Source: Gammaproteobacteria bacterium
GTDB taxonomy: Bacteria > Pseudomonadota > Gammaproteobacteria > Thiohalospirales > Thiohalospiraceae
NCBI GenBank assembly: GCA_014762495.1
Contig: JABURT010000070.1
Coordinates: 18,638-82,637, forward strand
Reading direction: 5' to 3'
Length of the DNA: 64,000 nucleotides
Part shown: positions 31,846 through 40,234 of the stretch, piece by piece
How the letters are laid out: every line of letters starts with the position of its first letter
How positions within the stretch are numbered: the stretch's first letter is position 1
Position numbers and translations under genes: made by a program
Notes under the pieces: model-generated
What the model was told of the DNA's origin: nothing
What the model saw: only the letters and a program-made list of their open reading frames with translations
Databases searched by the model: none

Positions 31846-32066
31846 CAATCAGTGTGAATTCGTTAAAAAAGCTAGTGTTCATGACAGAGGTTTGAATGAA
31901 AATCGAAAGCCAACACGAGTATTTATCGATTTTATGATGAAATCGTTAGTTCTTTGGTTATCTCAGTTTGTTAGTCGAAGACACCGCATTGTTTATATAA
32001 GGTGAAAAAAGGGGTAAATAACATCTCTATCGATCGGTAGCCTTTGTATGAACAAGGATGTGATAT

Positions 32067-35000
32067 ATGTTACCCCGGATATCAAAGAAAGTATCTCTCC
32101 CCCTTCTAGTCATATTGGCTTCGTTGTTCGCGGCCTGTGATAGCAATGCACCTGAAGCACAGTCGAATACAGTGATATCGGATATCACCCTTGCAGGCTG
32201 TGTGGCGAACATGGGTGTTATCACCGGCGGCCAAATCACTGTGTATAAGCTCATCAATGGTGTCAAATCAGACCAGGTCGGTGAGCCGGTCATTTCAGAT
32301 GAGAATGGTAATTTCGACCTAACAACTGTGGCTGAACTCTACGATGGCGCGGTGATGCTGGAATTGACGGACCCAGACGGTAGCACGCTTTATTTTAATG
32401 AGGCGGAAGGGGAAATGATCGCCTTTCCCGATGGAAAGTCTCTTCGTGCAGTCGTTTCGCAGATGACAGGCAATGCTGTTGCCATTACGCCATTGACTGA
32501 GGTAGCTACCCAACTCGCGTTACACCTAGTGAGCGCTGAGAGCCTGGCAGACGGTGAGGCGGTTACCAGGGCAAACCGAGAAGTCAGCAATGCCTTACTG
32601 GGAGGGATTGATCCTACTGATACGATTCCTGTGGATGTACGTCGAGCCGACGCCGCATCCAGTAATAATGCCGCAGTCTACGCCAATGTGCTGGCCGGTA
32701 TTGCCTTCGTGGCCCAAAGGAATGGTATAGATCCTATTGCTCAGGCGGATATCTATGCCCAAAACCTCATCAATAATAATGCCCAGTTCCTGCAAAATGA
32801 TCTCGGGGATTTAATACTCGCTATCGCGAACTTTAATACCTCACCACCGGATAACGTCGTGGTCCCGAATATTTCCCTGGACATCGCCCCCGTCGCCTAT
32901 GGTCAAACAGTCGTGATCGATGAAGATCAAACCACGGACATCACATTGCACGGCGGCGACCTGAACCGTTTACCTGTCATGTTTGCCATCGAGACCCAGC
33001 CAAGCAATGGCCGATTGACGGGCACGCCACCGAATCTGACCTATGAACCCAATGGAGACTATAACGGCCAGGACTCCTTCTATTTCATGGTCAATAACGG
33101 CTTCCAGAACAGTGAACGGACGCTGGTCAACATCGTCATCAACTCTGTAGAGGATGCTCCTGTGGCCTCGGATAGTGTCCTGCTCACCGCCGAAAATGAG
33201 CCTGGTAGTGGCACGCTGCGCGGAAGTGATCCGGATGCTGATAGTATTACCTATAGTGTGGTGTCAAACCCGACCCTGGGCATCATCAGCTCCATCAATC
33301 AGGAGACGGGAGAATTTGTCTACGTTCCCAATACCAATGTTTCTGGGAGTGATAGCTTCACCTTCCAAGTAAGCGACGGCACCAATACCTCCAATATCGC
33401 CACCATGAACATCACAATTCGCAATGTGAACAGTCAGCCTTCGGCGACTGCACAGGTCCTGACCCTGGACGAAGATGCCTCGTTAAACATAAGTTTGGGC
33501 GGTACAGATGCCGATGGTGATCCGCTTGCAGTGGTGCTCACCTCCTCACCTCAGCATGGCATTCTTGAAGGCACTCTGCCGGATATCATTTACAAGCCGG
33601 ATCCCGATTACTCGGGTCCCGACAGCTTTGGTTTCTATGTGACCGATGGGGCTCTGGATTCGGGGGTCGCTGCAGTCTCTCTGCAGGTGGTACAGGTGAA
33701 TGATGCCCCCCGTGCCTTCAATCGCAGCGTGAGCCTGGAACAGGGATCATCCATTACCTTTGTGCTGGATGGTGACGACAAGGAGGAAGATCCCCTCTCC
33801 TATACGATTACGACACTGCCTACAAATGGGATACTGGGAGGGGCAACTAGCGGTGCCCTGGCCAATATGAGTCCCCTACAGTATACACCCGATAGCGATT
33901 TTTCCGGCACGGATCAATTCGGCTTTGAGTTGAGCGACGGAAACGGAGGGGTGGCCACCGGTGTGGTCACTATTGAGGTGCTGCCCTACGCCCAAAGCAC
34001 CATCGACTCCGATGGTGATGGCTTGCGTGATGCCGATGAAGTGAATGTCCACAAGACAAATCCTCTCCTGGCAGACACAGACGGTGATGGCTTCAGTGAC
34101 TTCGAAGAGGTCGTCACGTTCGCTTTCGATAGTTCTGTCAACAATTTCCGCTTCAACCCTCTAATAGCGGATACACCGAAGATATCGATGTCAATCTCGG
34201 CCACCCCTTATGCCTTTGTGCAGTATTACGGGACAAGCTATAAATCATTTGAGCTGGAGCGTTCGGTTTCTTCCTCCAGCGCTATCACCAAGGAAAAAAG
34301 CAGCAAACAGGTCAGTGGTCTGTCGAAGGCCTATGAGCTGGGCCGTGAGCTCACCATTGCAGTACAGGGTACAGATATAAATAGTCAATCCGGCTCGGGT
34401 GGTGCCTTTATTGCTGCCAACTATCCGCAGACCTTCACCACGACCAGTGGCCACGCGACTCTATTTTCAGAAGAGAGTCTTAATGAGAATCAGTTATACC
34501 TCAAAAGCTTAAGCGACTGGGAGCGGGATAATGTCATCGCAGATTCTGTTGGGTCTATCAAGTTTGATCGGGAGTTCACCAATAATAGTAACTTGAGTTA
34601 CAAACTCAATAACATTACATACCGACTTTACAGTTATAACCCGAGTCAGAATCAACCCTTTGTTGAAATCGGCAAACATAACACCTTTGTGGGCAGTACC
34701 CTTTCGCCCGGACAGTCAAGCAGCGTCACCGAAGAAAATATATTTCTACAGGATATCGAGAGAGTAAAGCGCGCTTTTAAAGATTCCAAAGGTTTTATCG
34801 TGGTACCCGAAAACTACGATATTACTGATCAGAACGGACTCACTTATAACTTCAGCTCCACCGGCATCCTGAGTAAAGATGTGATGTTCATGATTGACTA
34901 TAATGGTATGGATGGTCGCAAGAACATCAAGGAGATGATCGCGGTTCACGGCGACCCATCGCAAAAACTGACCTTGCTGGGAGCCCTCTCAAATATACTC

Positions 35001-36959
35001 AAGCTCGATGTGACAACCGCAGTGAATAGTTCACCCACCAATTCCAAGTTGACTAGTGGTGACTACATCACCTCTATCGACGGACTGGCCGACAGCTATC
35101 CGACGGGTTCCTGGGTAATCATTCATGGCAAACAGCAGGGCAATAATACCATCACCACTCGTGTCTATACGTCACCCAGCGTCAAGGCAGCCTGGGATGC
35201 ACGTGGTACACAGACTCCAGGTAACCTAGTTGATGCCTTCAATAGCGCGGCATTTGAACTTAATGGCGGTGATGTTGTACAGCTGATTTATTTGCGCGAC
35301 GAAGACAGTGATGGTGTGACCACAGCGACGGAATACTTCTATTCCAGTGATCCCTATAGTGACGACAGTGATGGTGATTCCCTGACAGACGCCGAAGAGA
35401 TCAATGGCTGGCAAGTGAGCTTTACCGATGATACGAATACGACTCTCACTCGCCATGTCGTCTCTGATCCCACTATCCAGGATACAGATGGAGACGGTTT
35501 AAATGACAATCTTGAGGCGAATCTGTTTAACGCGGACTTTAGCCTGAGACGAGATCCGTCGTCGAAAGACACCGATGGGGACACCATTCCGGATGATGTG
35601 GATGATTTCTCTGGCGCGGTACTAAGCTCAAGTGCCTTTGATAGTATGCAGTTGGAAGCTTTCACGTCCACCTTCCCTGGCACGAATACCGATATGACCG
35701 TGAATTACACTCTGCCCACGGCCTTGCAGGCGGCCGACCTGGGTGTCGGTACCTATAAGCTAGTCCTGTTACGACAGATACGTTCCACCACTGATCCGGT
35801 GTTTGTTGAGCCGGACAGTTATCCGACCAATGGCTGGCCCTTCCTGGTGGGTGATGATGTTACGACGGCCGATACCGGCACTAGCTGTACAGCCGCGACC
35901 TGCTGGACGGTGGTTCATGTTGCGGACTACACACCGGGATCAGCCCCTATCAGCGACAGCTTTACCACCAGTAGCGATACCAGCAATCAACTGGCGAGTG
36001 GTGAGACCGCCAAATTTATCGCCTATATCGGCATCGATGGTGTCTACCATCGCCTTCCGTACGACGTGGTGGTTAGCAGTGCCCAGGAGCAAATACGTGT
36101 CGTGATGTCCGACGGGACCTATTCCAACAAGGTAACCCTCATCGGTAGTGACGGTGATCCCATCGGCCGTAATGTGGGCACAAACTATGTTGAAGGCAAT
36201 GTCATCTATAATGCCAATTTCTCTGGTACCACCTACACGGGTTCACCCCTCGGCCCTTATACAGACAGCTATTATCAATTTGCTCGGGCATGGGGAGCGC
36301 CTTATTACGACTTCCAGTATACGAGGTATGACAGCGCCCTAGCATCCCAGGGTGGTGTTTATATCATTCCGAAGATCCCGGCTGAGTTGGTCTACAACGA
36401 CTTCAATCACATCAACGATGTCTTGAATAACAATCGAAAGGGTGATGGCCAGCTGGATCTGTTGTGGTATCTGTATGTGGCGGGGGTCCGTGTTAATACT
36501 CCCACGACCCATCCCATTGGTGGCAGCTACGATCAGCTCGCGCCCTCGGCGCCAAGATCTGGTCCCACGACGAACTCCGATACTTTTCTGGATGTATTTG
36601 GTGACGATGTGCCCACAGTAATTACGAAGCCATCGCTTGAGGCCTGCTATTACATCAGACAGTACCTGTATGAAAAGGATGCCACCCACAGTTCCTACTG
36701 GAACTATACCACCAGCACTACAGGTACCTACGTGAGCGTGTGTCGCGACAATGGTGCGGATGGTGTGGGCATATGGACGGTGGCGGATGTCAATACCGGG
36801 GAGGTCTATGGTGCGACGCGGGCCGATAACCCCAACCCGGTTAAGGTACCCGTCTCATTTACCTGGGAACCAGGGGAGAATTTCTATTCACAGCCCTTTG
36901 GCAAGCCACCGACCGCGGCGACTGTCAACACGACCATGGAAGTCCATATCGATCCCTAA
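32067..36959 (+). CDS. 1630-residue lipoprotein with tandem cadherin-like and calcium-binding repeats
   Basis: The lipoprotein signal ends in LFAAC (Cys24). Residues 30-270 carry a carboxypeptidase-regulatory-like start and an alpha-helical stretch. Residues about 273-645 hold four tandem cadherin-like repeats of roughly 90-95 residues, each with a YxPxxxYxGxDSFxFxVxDG core (for example YKPDPDYSGPDSFGFYV). DxDxDG calcium-binding motifs follow at about 646-690 and 1077-1180 (DSDGDGLRDADE, DTDGDGFSDFEE, DTDGDGLNDN). The C-terminal 450 residues match no family I know. It is probably an outer-surface, calcium-stabilised adhesive or structural protein. The ATG at 32067 has AAGGA upstream. It is flanked by a CRP-type site and a terminator, and is transcribed alone. 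Confidence 0.87.
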   Translation: MLPRISKKVSLPLLVILASLFAACDSNAPEAQSNTVISDITLAGCVANMGVITGGQITVYKLINGVKSDQVGEPVISDENGNFDLTTVAELYDGAVMLELTDPDGSTLYFNEAEGEMIAFPDGKSLRAVVSQMTGNAVAITPLTEVATQLALHLVSAESLADGEAVTRANREVSNALLGGIDPTDTIPVDVRRADAASSNNAAVYANVLAGIAFVAQRNGIDPIAQADIYAQNLINNNAQFLQNDLGDLILAIANFNTSPPDNVVVPNISLDIAPVAYGQTVVIDEDQTTDITLHGGDLNRLPVMFAIETQPSNGRLTGTPPNLTYEPNGDYNGQDSFYFMVNNGFQNSERTLVNIVINSVEDAPVASDSVLLTAENEPGSGTLRGSDPDADSITYSVVSNPTLGIISSINQETGEFVYVPNTNVSGSDSFTFQVSDGTNTSNIATMNITIRNVNSQPSATAQVLTLDEDASLNISLGGTDADGDPLAVVLTSSPQHGILEGTLPDIIYKPDPDYSGPDSFGFYVTDGALDSGVAAVSLQVVQVNDAPRAFNRSVSLEQGSSITFVLDGDDKEEDPLSYTITTLPTNGILGGATSGALANMSPLQYTPDSDFSGTDQFGFELSDGNGGVATGVVTIEVLPYAQSTIDSDGDGLRDADEVNVHKTNPLLADTDGDGFSDFEEVVTFAFDSSVNNFRFNPLIADTPKISMSISATPYAFVQYYGTSYKSFELERSVSSSSAITKEKSSKQVSGLSKAYELGRELTIAVQGTDINSQSGSGGAFIAANYPQTFTTTSGHATLFSEESLNENQLYLKSLSDWERDNVIADSVGSIKFDREFTNNSNLSYKLNNITYRLYSYNPSQNQPFVEIGKHNTFVGSTLSPGQSSSVTEENIFLQDIERVKRAFKDSKGFIVVPENYDITDQNGLTYNFSSTGILSKDVMFMIDYNGMDGRKNIKEMIAVHGDPSQKLTLLGALSNILKLDVTTAVNSSPTNSKLTSGDYITSIDGLADSYPTGSWVIIHGKQQGNNTITTRVYTSPSVKAAWDARGTQTPGNLVDAFNSAAFELNGGDVVQLIYLRDEDSDGVTTATEYFYSSDPYSDDSDGDSLTDAEEINGWQVSFTDDTNTTLTRHVVSDPTIQDTDGDGLNDNLEANLFNADFSLRRDPSSKDTDGDTIPDDVDDFSGAVLSSSAFDSMQLEAFTSTFPGTNTDMTVNYTLPTALQAADLGVGTYKLVLLRQIRSTTDPVFVEPDSYPTNGWPFLVGDDVTTADTGTSCTAATCWTVVHVADYTPGSAPISDSFTTSSDTSNQLASGETAKFIAYIGIDGVYHRLPYDVVVSSAQEQIRVVMSDGTYSNKVTLIGSDGDPIGRNVGTNYVEGNVIYNANFSGTTYTGSPLGPYTDSYYQFARAWGAPYYDFQYTRYDSALASQGGVYIIPKIPAELVYNDFNHINDVLNNNRKGDGQLDLLWYLYVAGVRVNTPTTHPIGGSYDQLAPSAPRSGPTTNSDTFLDVFGDDVPTVITKPSLEACYYIRQYLYEKDATHSSYWNYTTSTTGTYVSVCRDNGADGVGIWTVADVNTGEVYGATRADNPNPVKVPVSFTWEPGENFYSQPFGKPPTAATVNTTMEVHIDP

Positions 36960-36983
36960 CCTCAAGGCATGTAAGAGGGAAAG

Positions 36984-37006
36984 GCCGTCATTATTGGCGG
37001 CTTTTT
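36984..37006 (+). terminator. Rho-independent terminator of the large lipoprotein gene
   Basis: GCCGTC-attatt-GGCGGC (one G-T pair) followed by TTTTT begins 24 bases after the stop codon. Confidence 0.75.
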
Positions 37007-37088
37007 CATTTTCGAGCAGAGCTAGAAATTATCCAAAGTGATTTGAATGGGCCAGTTTGTATGGTAAGTGACTATGTCTGTTTCGCGC

Positions 37089-37433
37089 TTATTGATTTCG
37101 GCTATATCCATAGGTCGATTCCCATTGCCCACCCCTGAAATCCAGTTGGAACCACTTGGGCTGGAATTTGTCGCTTGCCTGCATCGGAAAGGGGACCAGA
37201 TCCGGTTCGCCGTGGCTCTCCTCCACACTGCAACTTTTGGTCATCACGGGGCGAAAATAGAGCCGGAGGTTAGGGTGGCCGGAATCGATGGTTTGGGCAT
37301 CAGGGTGGGGTGAGGGAGGATAGACCACCTGTTTGCGGATGAGGCAGCTGAAGTAGAGCTCCATCTCCACATGAAGCGGTGTCACCAGATCATCCAGTAC
37401 CTGTCGGGCCTTGTCGGTGATGGCGATGTCCAT
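37089..37433 (-). CDS. Conserved-looking hypothetical protein (114 residues)
   Basis: The product starts MDIAITDKARQVLDDLVTPL and continues ELYFSCLIRKQVVYP, then LYFRPVMTKSC, and ends GGQWESTYGYSRNQ. It looks like a compact soluble protein with two cysteines in conserved-looking settings (FSCLIRK, MTKSC). I do not recognise a named family. It diverges from the PP-loop/TusA/CDF operon with a 150-bp gap, so a shared role in sulfur or metal handling is possible but speculative. No signal peptide or membrane helix is visible. Confidence 0.6.
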   Translation of the reverse strand: MDIAITDKARQVLDDLVTPLHVEMELYFSCLIRKQVVYPPSPHPDAQTIDSGHPNLRLYFRPVMTKSCSVEESHGEPDLVPFPMQASDKFQPKWFQLDFRGGQWESTYGYSRNQ

Positions 37434-37585
37434 GGCTTATGCTCCGTGTTCTGGTGAGTTCATCAAATTTGCACAGCTCGCGGCCAATTTCAATGCCTTG
37501 CTTCACATGTGGGCTTTCCCGGCAGGTAGAGTGGTTCAGAATGCGCTAAAATATGGCCCCTCAATCGATTCAGTGTGTCAAATTC

Positions 37586-38632
37586 ATGAGTAAGCAACGC
37601 AAGGCAGTGGCCCTAATCTCCGGTGGCCTGGACTCCATGCTCGCGGCCCGGACCGTGATGGAGCAGGGTGTGCATGTCGAGGGCATCAATTTCTTCACCG
37701 GATTTTGCGTGGAGGGTCATACCCACGCCATCCGCAAAAAGGACAAGGAAAAGCCCAAGCGCAACAATTCGCTGTGGGTGGCGGAACAACTCGGCATCAA
37801 GCTGCACATCGTGGATGTCTCGGAGGAGTACAAGGACGTGGTCATCAACCCGCGCCATGGTTACGGTGCCAACCTCAATCCCTGTCTCGACTGCAAGGGC
37901 TTCATGGTCAAAAAGGCCCTGCAGTGGATCGATGAAAATGACTTCGATTTCATTATTACCGGTGAGGTGGTGGGTCAGCGCCCCATGTCGCAGCGCAAGG
38001 ACACCATGCCGGTGATCGCACGCGAATCGGGTGCCGGCGACCGCTTGTTGCGTCCGCTTTGCGCCCGCTATTTGCAAGAGACCCTGCCCGAGCGTGAAGG
38101 CTGGGTGGACCGCGACAAGCTTCACGACTTCTCTGGCCGCTCACGTAAACCACAGTTTGAGCTGGCAAAACGTTTCGGCATCGAAGAGTGGGCCCAGCCC
38201 GCCGGCGGTTGTTGCTTCCTCACCGATGCCGCCTACTCCAGCAAGCTGTCGGATCTCTGGCAGGCTCGAGGCGAACGCGACTACGAACTGGATGACATCA
38301 TGTTGTTGAAGGTGGGTCGTCATCTTCGTCCGCGCCCAAACTTCAAACTCATTGTCGGTCGTGAGGAAGGGGAAAACAATTTCCTTCACGGTTATCGTAA
38401 ACAGTTTACCCATATCAAGACTGTCAGCCATGGCGGTCCCCTGGTACTGATCGACGGCCAGGATCTGACGGAGCAGGACCTGGAGCTGGCGGCCCGCGTT
38501 GCGGCACGATTCAGCCAGGGCAAGAACGAGCCCGAGGTGGAGGTGGAATTGACCAGCGGTGAGGGCGTTTCGCGTGCCATGCGTATTGCCCCCATTGACC
38601 CGGATGAGATGCCGCAGGAGTGGTATTTGTGA
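37586..38632 (+). CDS. ThiI-like PP-loop sulfurtransferase with C-terminal NFACT-R-like domain
   Basis: The 348-residue product has an N-terminal PP-loop ATPase with SGGLDSMLA (residues about 12-20), then NLNPCLDCKGF (a CxxC) and GEVVGQRPMSQ. Its C-terminal part (KLIVGREEGENNFL, SHGGPLVLI) resembles the NFACT-R/DUF814 RNA-binding domain known to be fused to tRNA-thiolation ATPases. No THUMP domain is present. It likely adenylates a tRNA base and transfers sulfur. It overlaps the next gene, tusA, by four bases, so TusA is the probable sulfur donor. The ATG at 37586 is preferred over an upstream frame start at 37553. Confidence 0.8.
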   Translation: MSKQRKAVALISGGLDSMLAARTVMEQGVHVEGINFFTGFCVEGHTHAIRKKDKEKPKRNNSLWVAEQLGIKLHIVDVSEEYKDVVINPRHGYGANLNPCLDCKGFMVKKALQWIDENDFDFIITGEVVGQRPMSQRKDTMPVIARESGAGDRLLRPLCARYLQETLPEREGWVDRDKLHDFSGRSRKPQFELAKRFGIEEWAQPAGGCCFLTDAAYSSKLSDLWQARGERDYELDDIMLLKVGRHLRPRPNFKLIVGREEGENNFLHGYRKQFTHIKTVSHGGPLVLIDGQDLTEQDLELAARVAARFSQGKNEPEVEVELTSGEGVSRAMRIAPIDPDEMPQEWYL

Positions 38633-38862
38633 GCACTCACAAACTCGATGCGACACGTCTCCTCTGTCCTATGCCCGTCATCCGGACCCAGGACCGGGTC
38701 AAGGAACTGACCCCGGGCGAGACCCTCGAAGTGATTTGCACCGACCCCGGCGTAAAGAATGATATCCCGGCCTGGTGTAGGATAAATGGTCATACGGTCC
38801 GTGACATCCGCGAACAGGACGAGGAAATCATTATTACCATCGAGGTCGGCAGTGGGTCATAG
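38629..38862 (+). CDS. tusA: TusA-family sulfur carrier protein
   Basis: The 77-residue protein reads MSTHKLDATRLLCPMPVIRT, with the TusA-defining CPxP motif whose cysteine carries the persulfide. The GTG start at 38629 overlaps the preceding stop codon, and AGGAG lies eight bases upstream. Position directly after a PP-loop tRNA-thiolation protein indicates that it hands sulfur to it. TusA paralogues also feed sulfur-oxidation enzymes, so the physiological partner is not certain. Confidence 0.92.
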   Translation: MSTHKLDATRLLCPMPVIRTQDRVKELTPGETLEVICTDPGVKNDIPAWCRINGHTVRDIREQDEEIIITIEVGSGS

Positions 38863-40027
38863 CCACGCACACAGCCACAGTGATCCGGAGATCAATCCCA
38901 GAAGCGCACGCTATCGTGAAGTGAAGAAGGTGACTCTCATCGGCTCGCTCATCGACCTGGTGCTGGGTGTGGCCAAGATCTTCGTCGGCATGATCGCCCA
39001 TTCCCAGGCCCTGATCGCCGACGGCATCCATTCCCTCTCCGATCTGGTAACCGACTTCATGGTCCTGTGGGCGGCCAAGCATGCCCACAGTGAAGCCGAT
39101 GAGGAACACCCCTATGGACACGGTCGCATTGAGACCGTCGCCACCATCGGCCTGGGTCTGGCCCTCATCGGAGTTGCCGTCGGCATTGCCTACGATGCCG
39201 TTCAACGCCTGTTCAATCCCGATGCCCTGCTCCAGCCCGGTTACCTGGCTCTGGTGGTGGCGGGCGCCTCCATCCTCTCCAAGGAAGCCATCTATCACTA
39301 CACCATGTGGGCGGCGAAAAAACACCGTTCCGCCATGTTGCGTGCCAATGCCTGGCACAGTCGCACCGATGCCATCTCCTCGGTGGTGGTCTTCGTCGGC
39401 GTGGTGGGCACCATGTATGGTCTGACCTATCTCGATGCCGTGGCCGCGGTACTGGTTGCAGTCATGATTGCCAAGATTGCGTGGGACCTTATCTGGCAAA
39501 GCGTGCAGGAGATCATGGATGCCGGCCTGGAAGAGGAACGGGTTCATGCGATCCGTGAGGCCATCCTGGAGGTCGACGGAGTGCGAGAGCTGCATGAGTT
39601 GAGAACTCGGCGTCTGGGTCCCGATGCGCTGGTGGACGTGCACGTACTGGTCGGGCCGAGACTCAGCATCTCAGAGGGCCACCACATTGCCGAGGCGGTG
39701 AGGAGCCGTCTCATCCAGCGCATCGACGAAGTCAGCGATGTGATGGTCCATATCGATCCGGAAGACGATGAACAGGTTGCGCCATGTCGCAAGTTGCCCT
39801 TACGCTCCGAGGTCACGAGTGAACTGGAGGCAGCCTGGACCGATTTGCCCGGTGTGCAAGCTATTCAGGACATGACGCTGCATTATCTCGACGGCAAGGT
39901 CGAAGTCGATCTGGTGCTGCCGCTGGATTTATTACAGCAACATGAGGCCTCGGAGATACGGTCCGGATTCGAGGAGGTGGCCGCGAAGCTCGAAATATTG
40001 CGATGTATCCGCGTGTCCTTCGGATGA
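38852..40027 (+). CDS. Cation diffusion facilitator (zinc/iron efflux) transporter
   Basis: The 391-residue protein starts with a histidine-rich stretch (GHSHAHSHSD). The CDF membrane domain has HSLSDLVTDFMV and HPYGHGRIE metal-site motifs and several helices, and a cytoplasmic C-terminal domain follows. It is probably a proton-coupled divalent-metal exporter of the FieF/CDF type. The GTG start at 38852 overlaps tusA by 11 bases and has GAGG six bases upstream. The C-terminal part (about 290-391) is longer than in E. coli FieF and resembles a second regulatory domain. Confidence 0.88.
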   Translation: MGHSHAHSHSDPEINPRSARYREVKKVTLIGSLIDLVLGVAKIFVGMIAHSQALIADGIHSLSDLVTDFMVLWAAKHAHSEADEEHPYGHGRIETVATIGLGLALIGVAVGIAYDAVQRLFNPDALLQPGYLALVVAGASILSKEAIYHYTMWAAKKHRSAMLRANAWHSRTDAISSVVVFVGVVGTMYGLTYLDAVAAVLVAVMIAKIAWDLIWQSVQEIMDAGLEEERVHAIREAILEVDGVRELHELRTRRLGPDALVDVHVLVGPRLSISEGHHIAEAVRSRLIQRIDEVSDVMVHIDPEDDEQVAPCRKLPLRSEVTSELEAAWTDLPGVQAIQDMTLHYLDGKVEVDLVLPLDLLQQHEASEIRSGFEEVAAKLEILRCIRVSFG

Positions 40028-40044
40028 TGCGCTATAATAGTGCA
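40028..40044. promoter_or_regulatory. NtrC-binding site 1 of glnA (one mismatch)
   Basis: TGCGCTATAATAGTGCA is the TGCAC-N7-GTGCA palindrome with one mismatch. It contains TATAAT, so an NtrC-repressible sigma-70 promoter may overlap it, as at glnAp1 of enteric bacteria. Confidence 0.65.
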
Positions 40045-40057
40045 TCGATTCGCGATA

Positions 40058-40074
40058 TGCACACATACGGTGCA
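40058..40074. promoter_or_regulatory. NtrC-binding site 2 of glnA
   Basis: TGCACACATACGGTGCA fits TGCAC-N7-GTGCA perfectly. It lies 30 bases, about three helix turns, from site 1, the spacing expected for cooperative NtrC binding. Confidence 0.75.
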
Positions 40075-40137
40075 CTCGGAGCGTGAAAGCTACATCGTTT
40101 TAAATATAACTTGTTGTAAAGCATAAAAAATACTCGC

Positions 40138-40153
40138 TGGCATAGTTCATGCA
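40138..40153 (+). promoter_or_regulatory. Sigma-54 promoter of glnA
   Basis: TGGCATAGTTCATGCA has GG and GC at the correct 12/24 spacing with two mismatches from TGGCACRNNNNTTGCW. Its start site would be near 40164, about 90-135 bases from the two NtrC sites and about 70 bases before the glnA ATG. Confidence 0.65.
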
Positions 40154-40234
40154 CCTAAATGAAACAGAATTTCTGGCACACTGGTGTGGGTGGTCCATAC
40201 CATAACGAGAAAATTAATCCCTGGAGTTCAAGCA

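Larger units (their letters stand above)
31416..32066. other. 651-bp AT-rich intergenic region between glyQ and the large lipoprotein gene
   Basis: The region holds a glyQ -10 candidate (31452-31457), a 15-codon frame with an excellent Shine-Dalgarno (31667-31714) and a perfect CRP-type palindrome (31830-31845). It is clearly AT-richer than the surrounding core genes. I see no other credible gene, terminator or RNA gene. Confidence 0.6.

Noticed and set aside
31895..31936. A 13-codon frame starting MKIESQHEY near 31896 in the glyQ-lipoprotein gap.
   Set aside because: It has only a weak ribosome-binding site, no hydrophobic or conserved-looking content, and is easily explained by chance in AT-rich DNA.
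32067..36959. Type I secretion signal or RTX repeats in the large lipoprotein.
   Set aside because: The calcium motifs are DxDxDG (thrombospondin type 3-like), not GGxGxDxxx nonapeptides, and the protein carries a lipobox.
37022..37228. A second minus-strand frame overlapping the 114-residue hypothetical, ending NWPIQITLDNF, that could suggest a frameshift extending the protein.
   Set aside because: The main frame ends naturally in GGQWESTYGYSRNQ and needs no shift. The alternative frame lacks a start of its own with a ribosome-binding site. Homologues would be needed to reopen this.
40174..40189. TGGCACACTGGTGTGG as a sigma-54 promoter for glnA.
   Set aside because: The -12 element lacks the GC dinucleotide at the right spacing. 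The sequence at 40138-40153 fits better.
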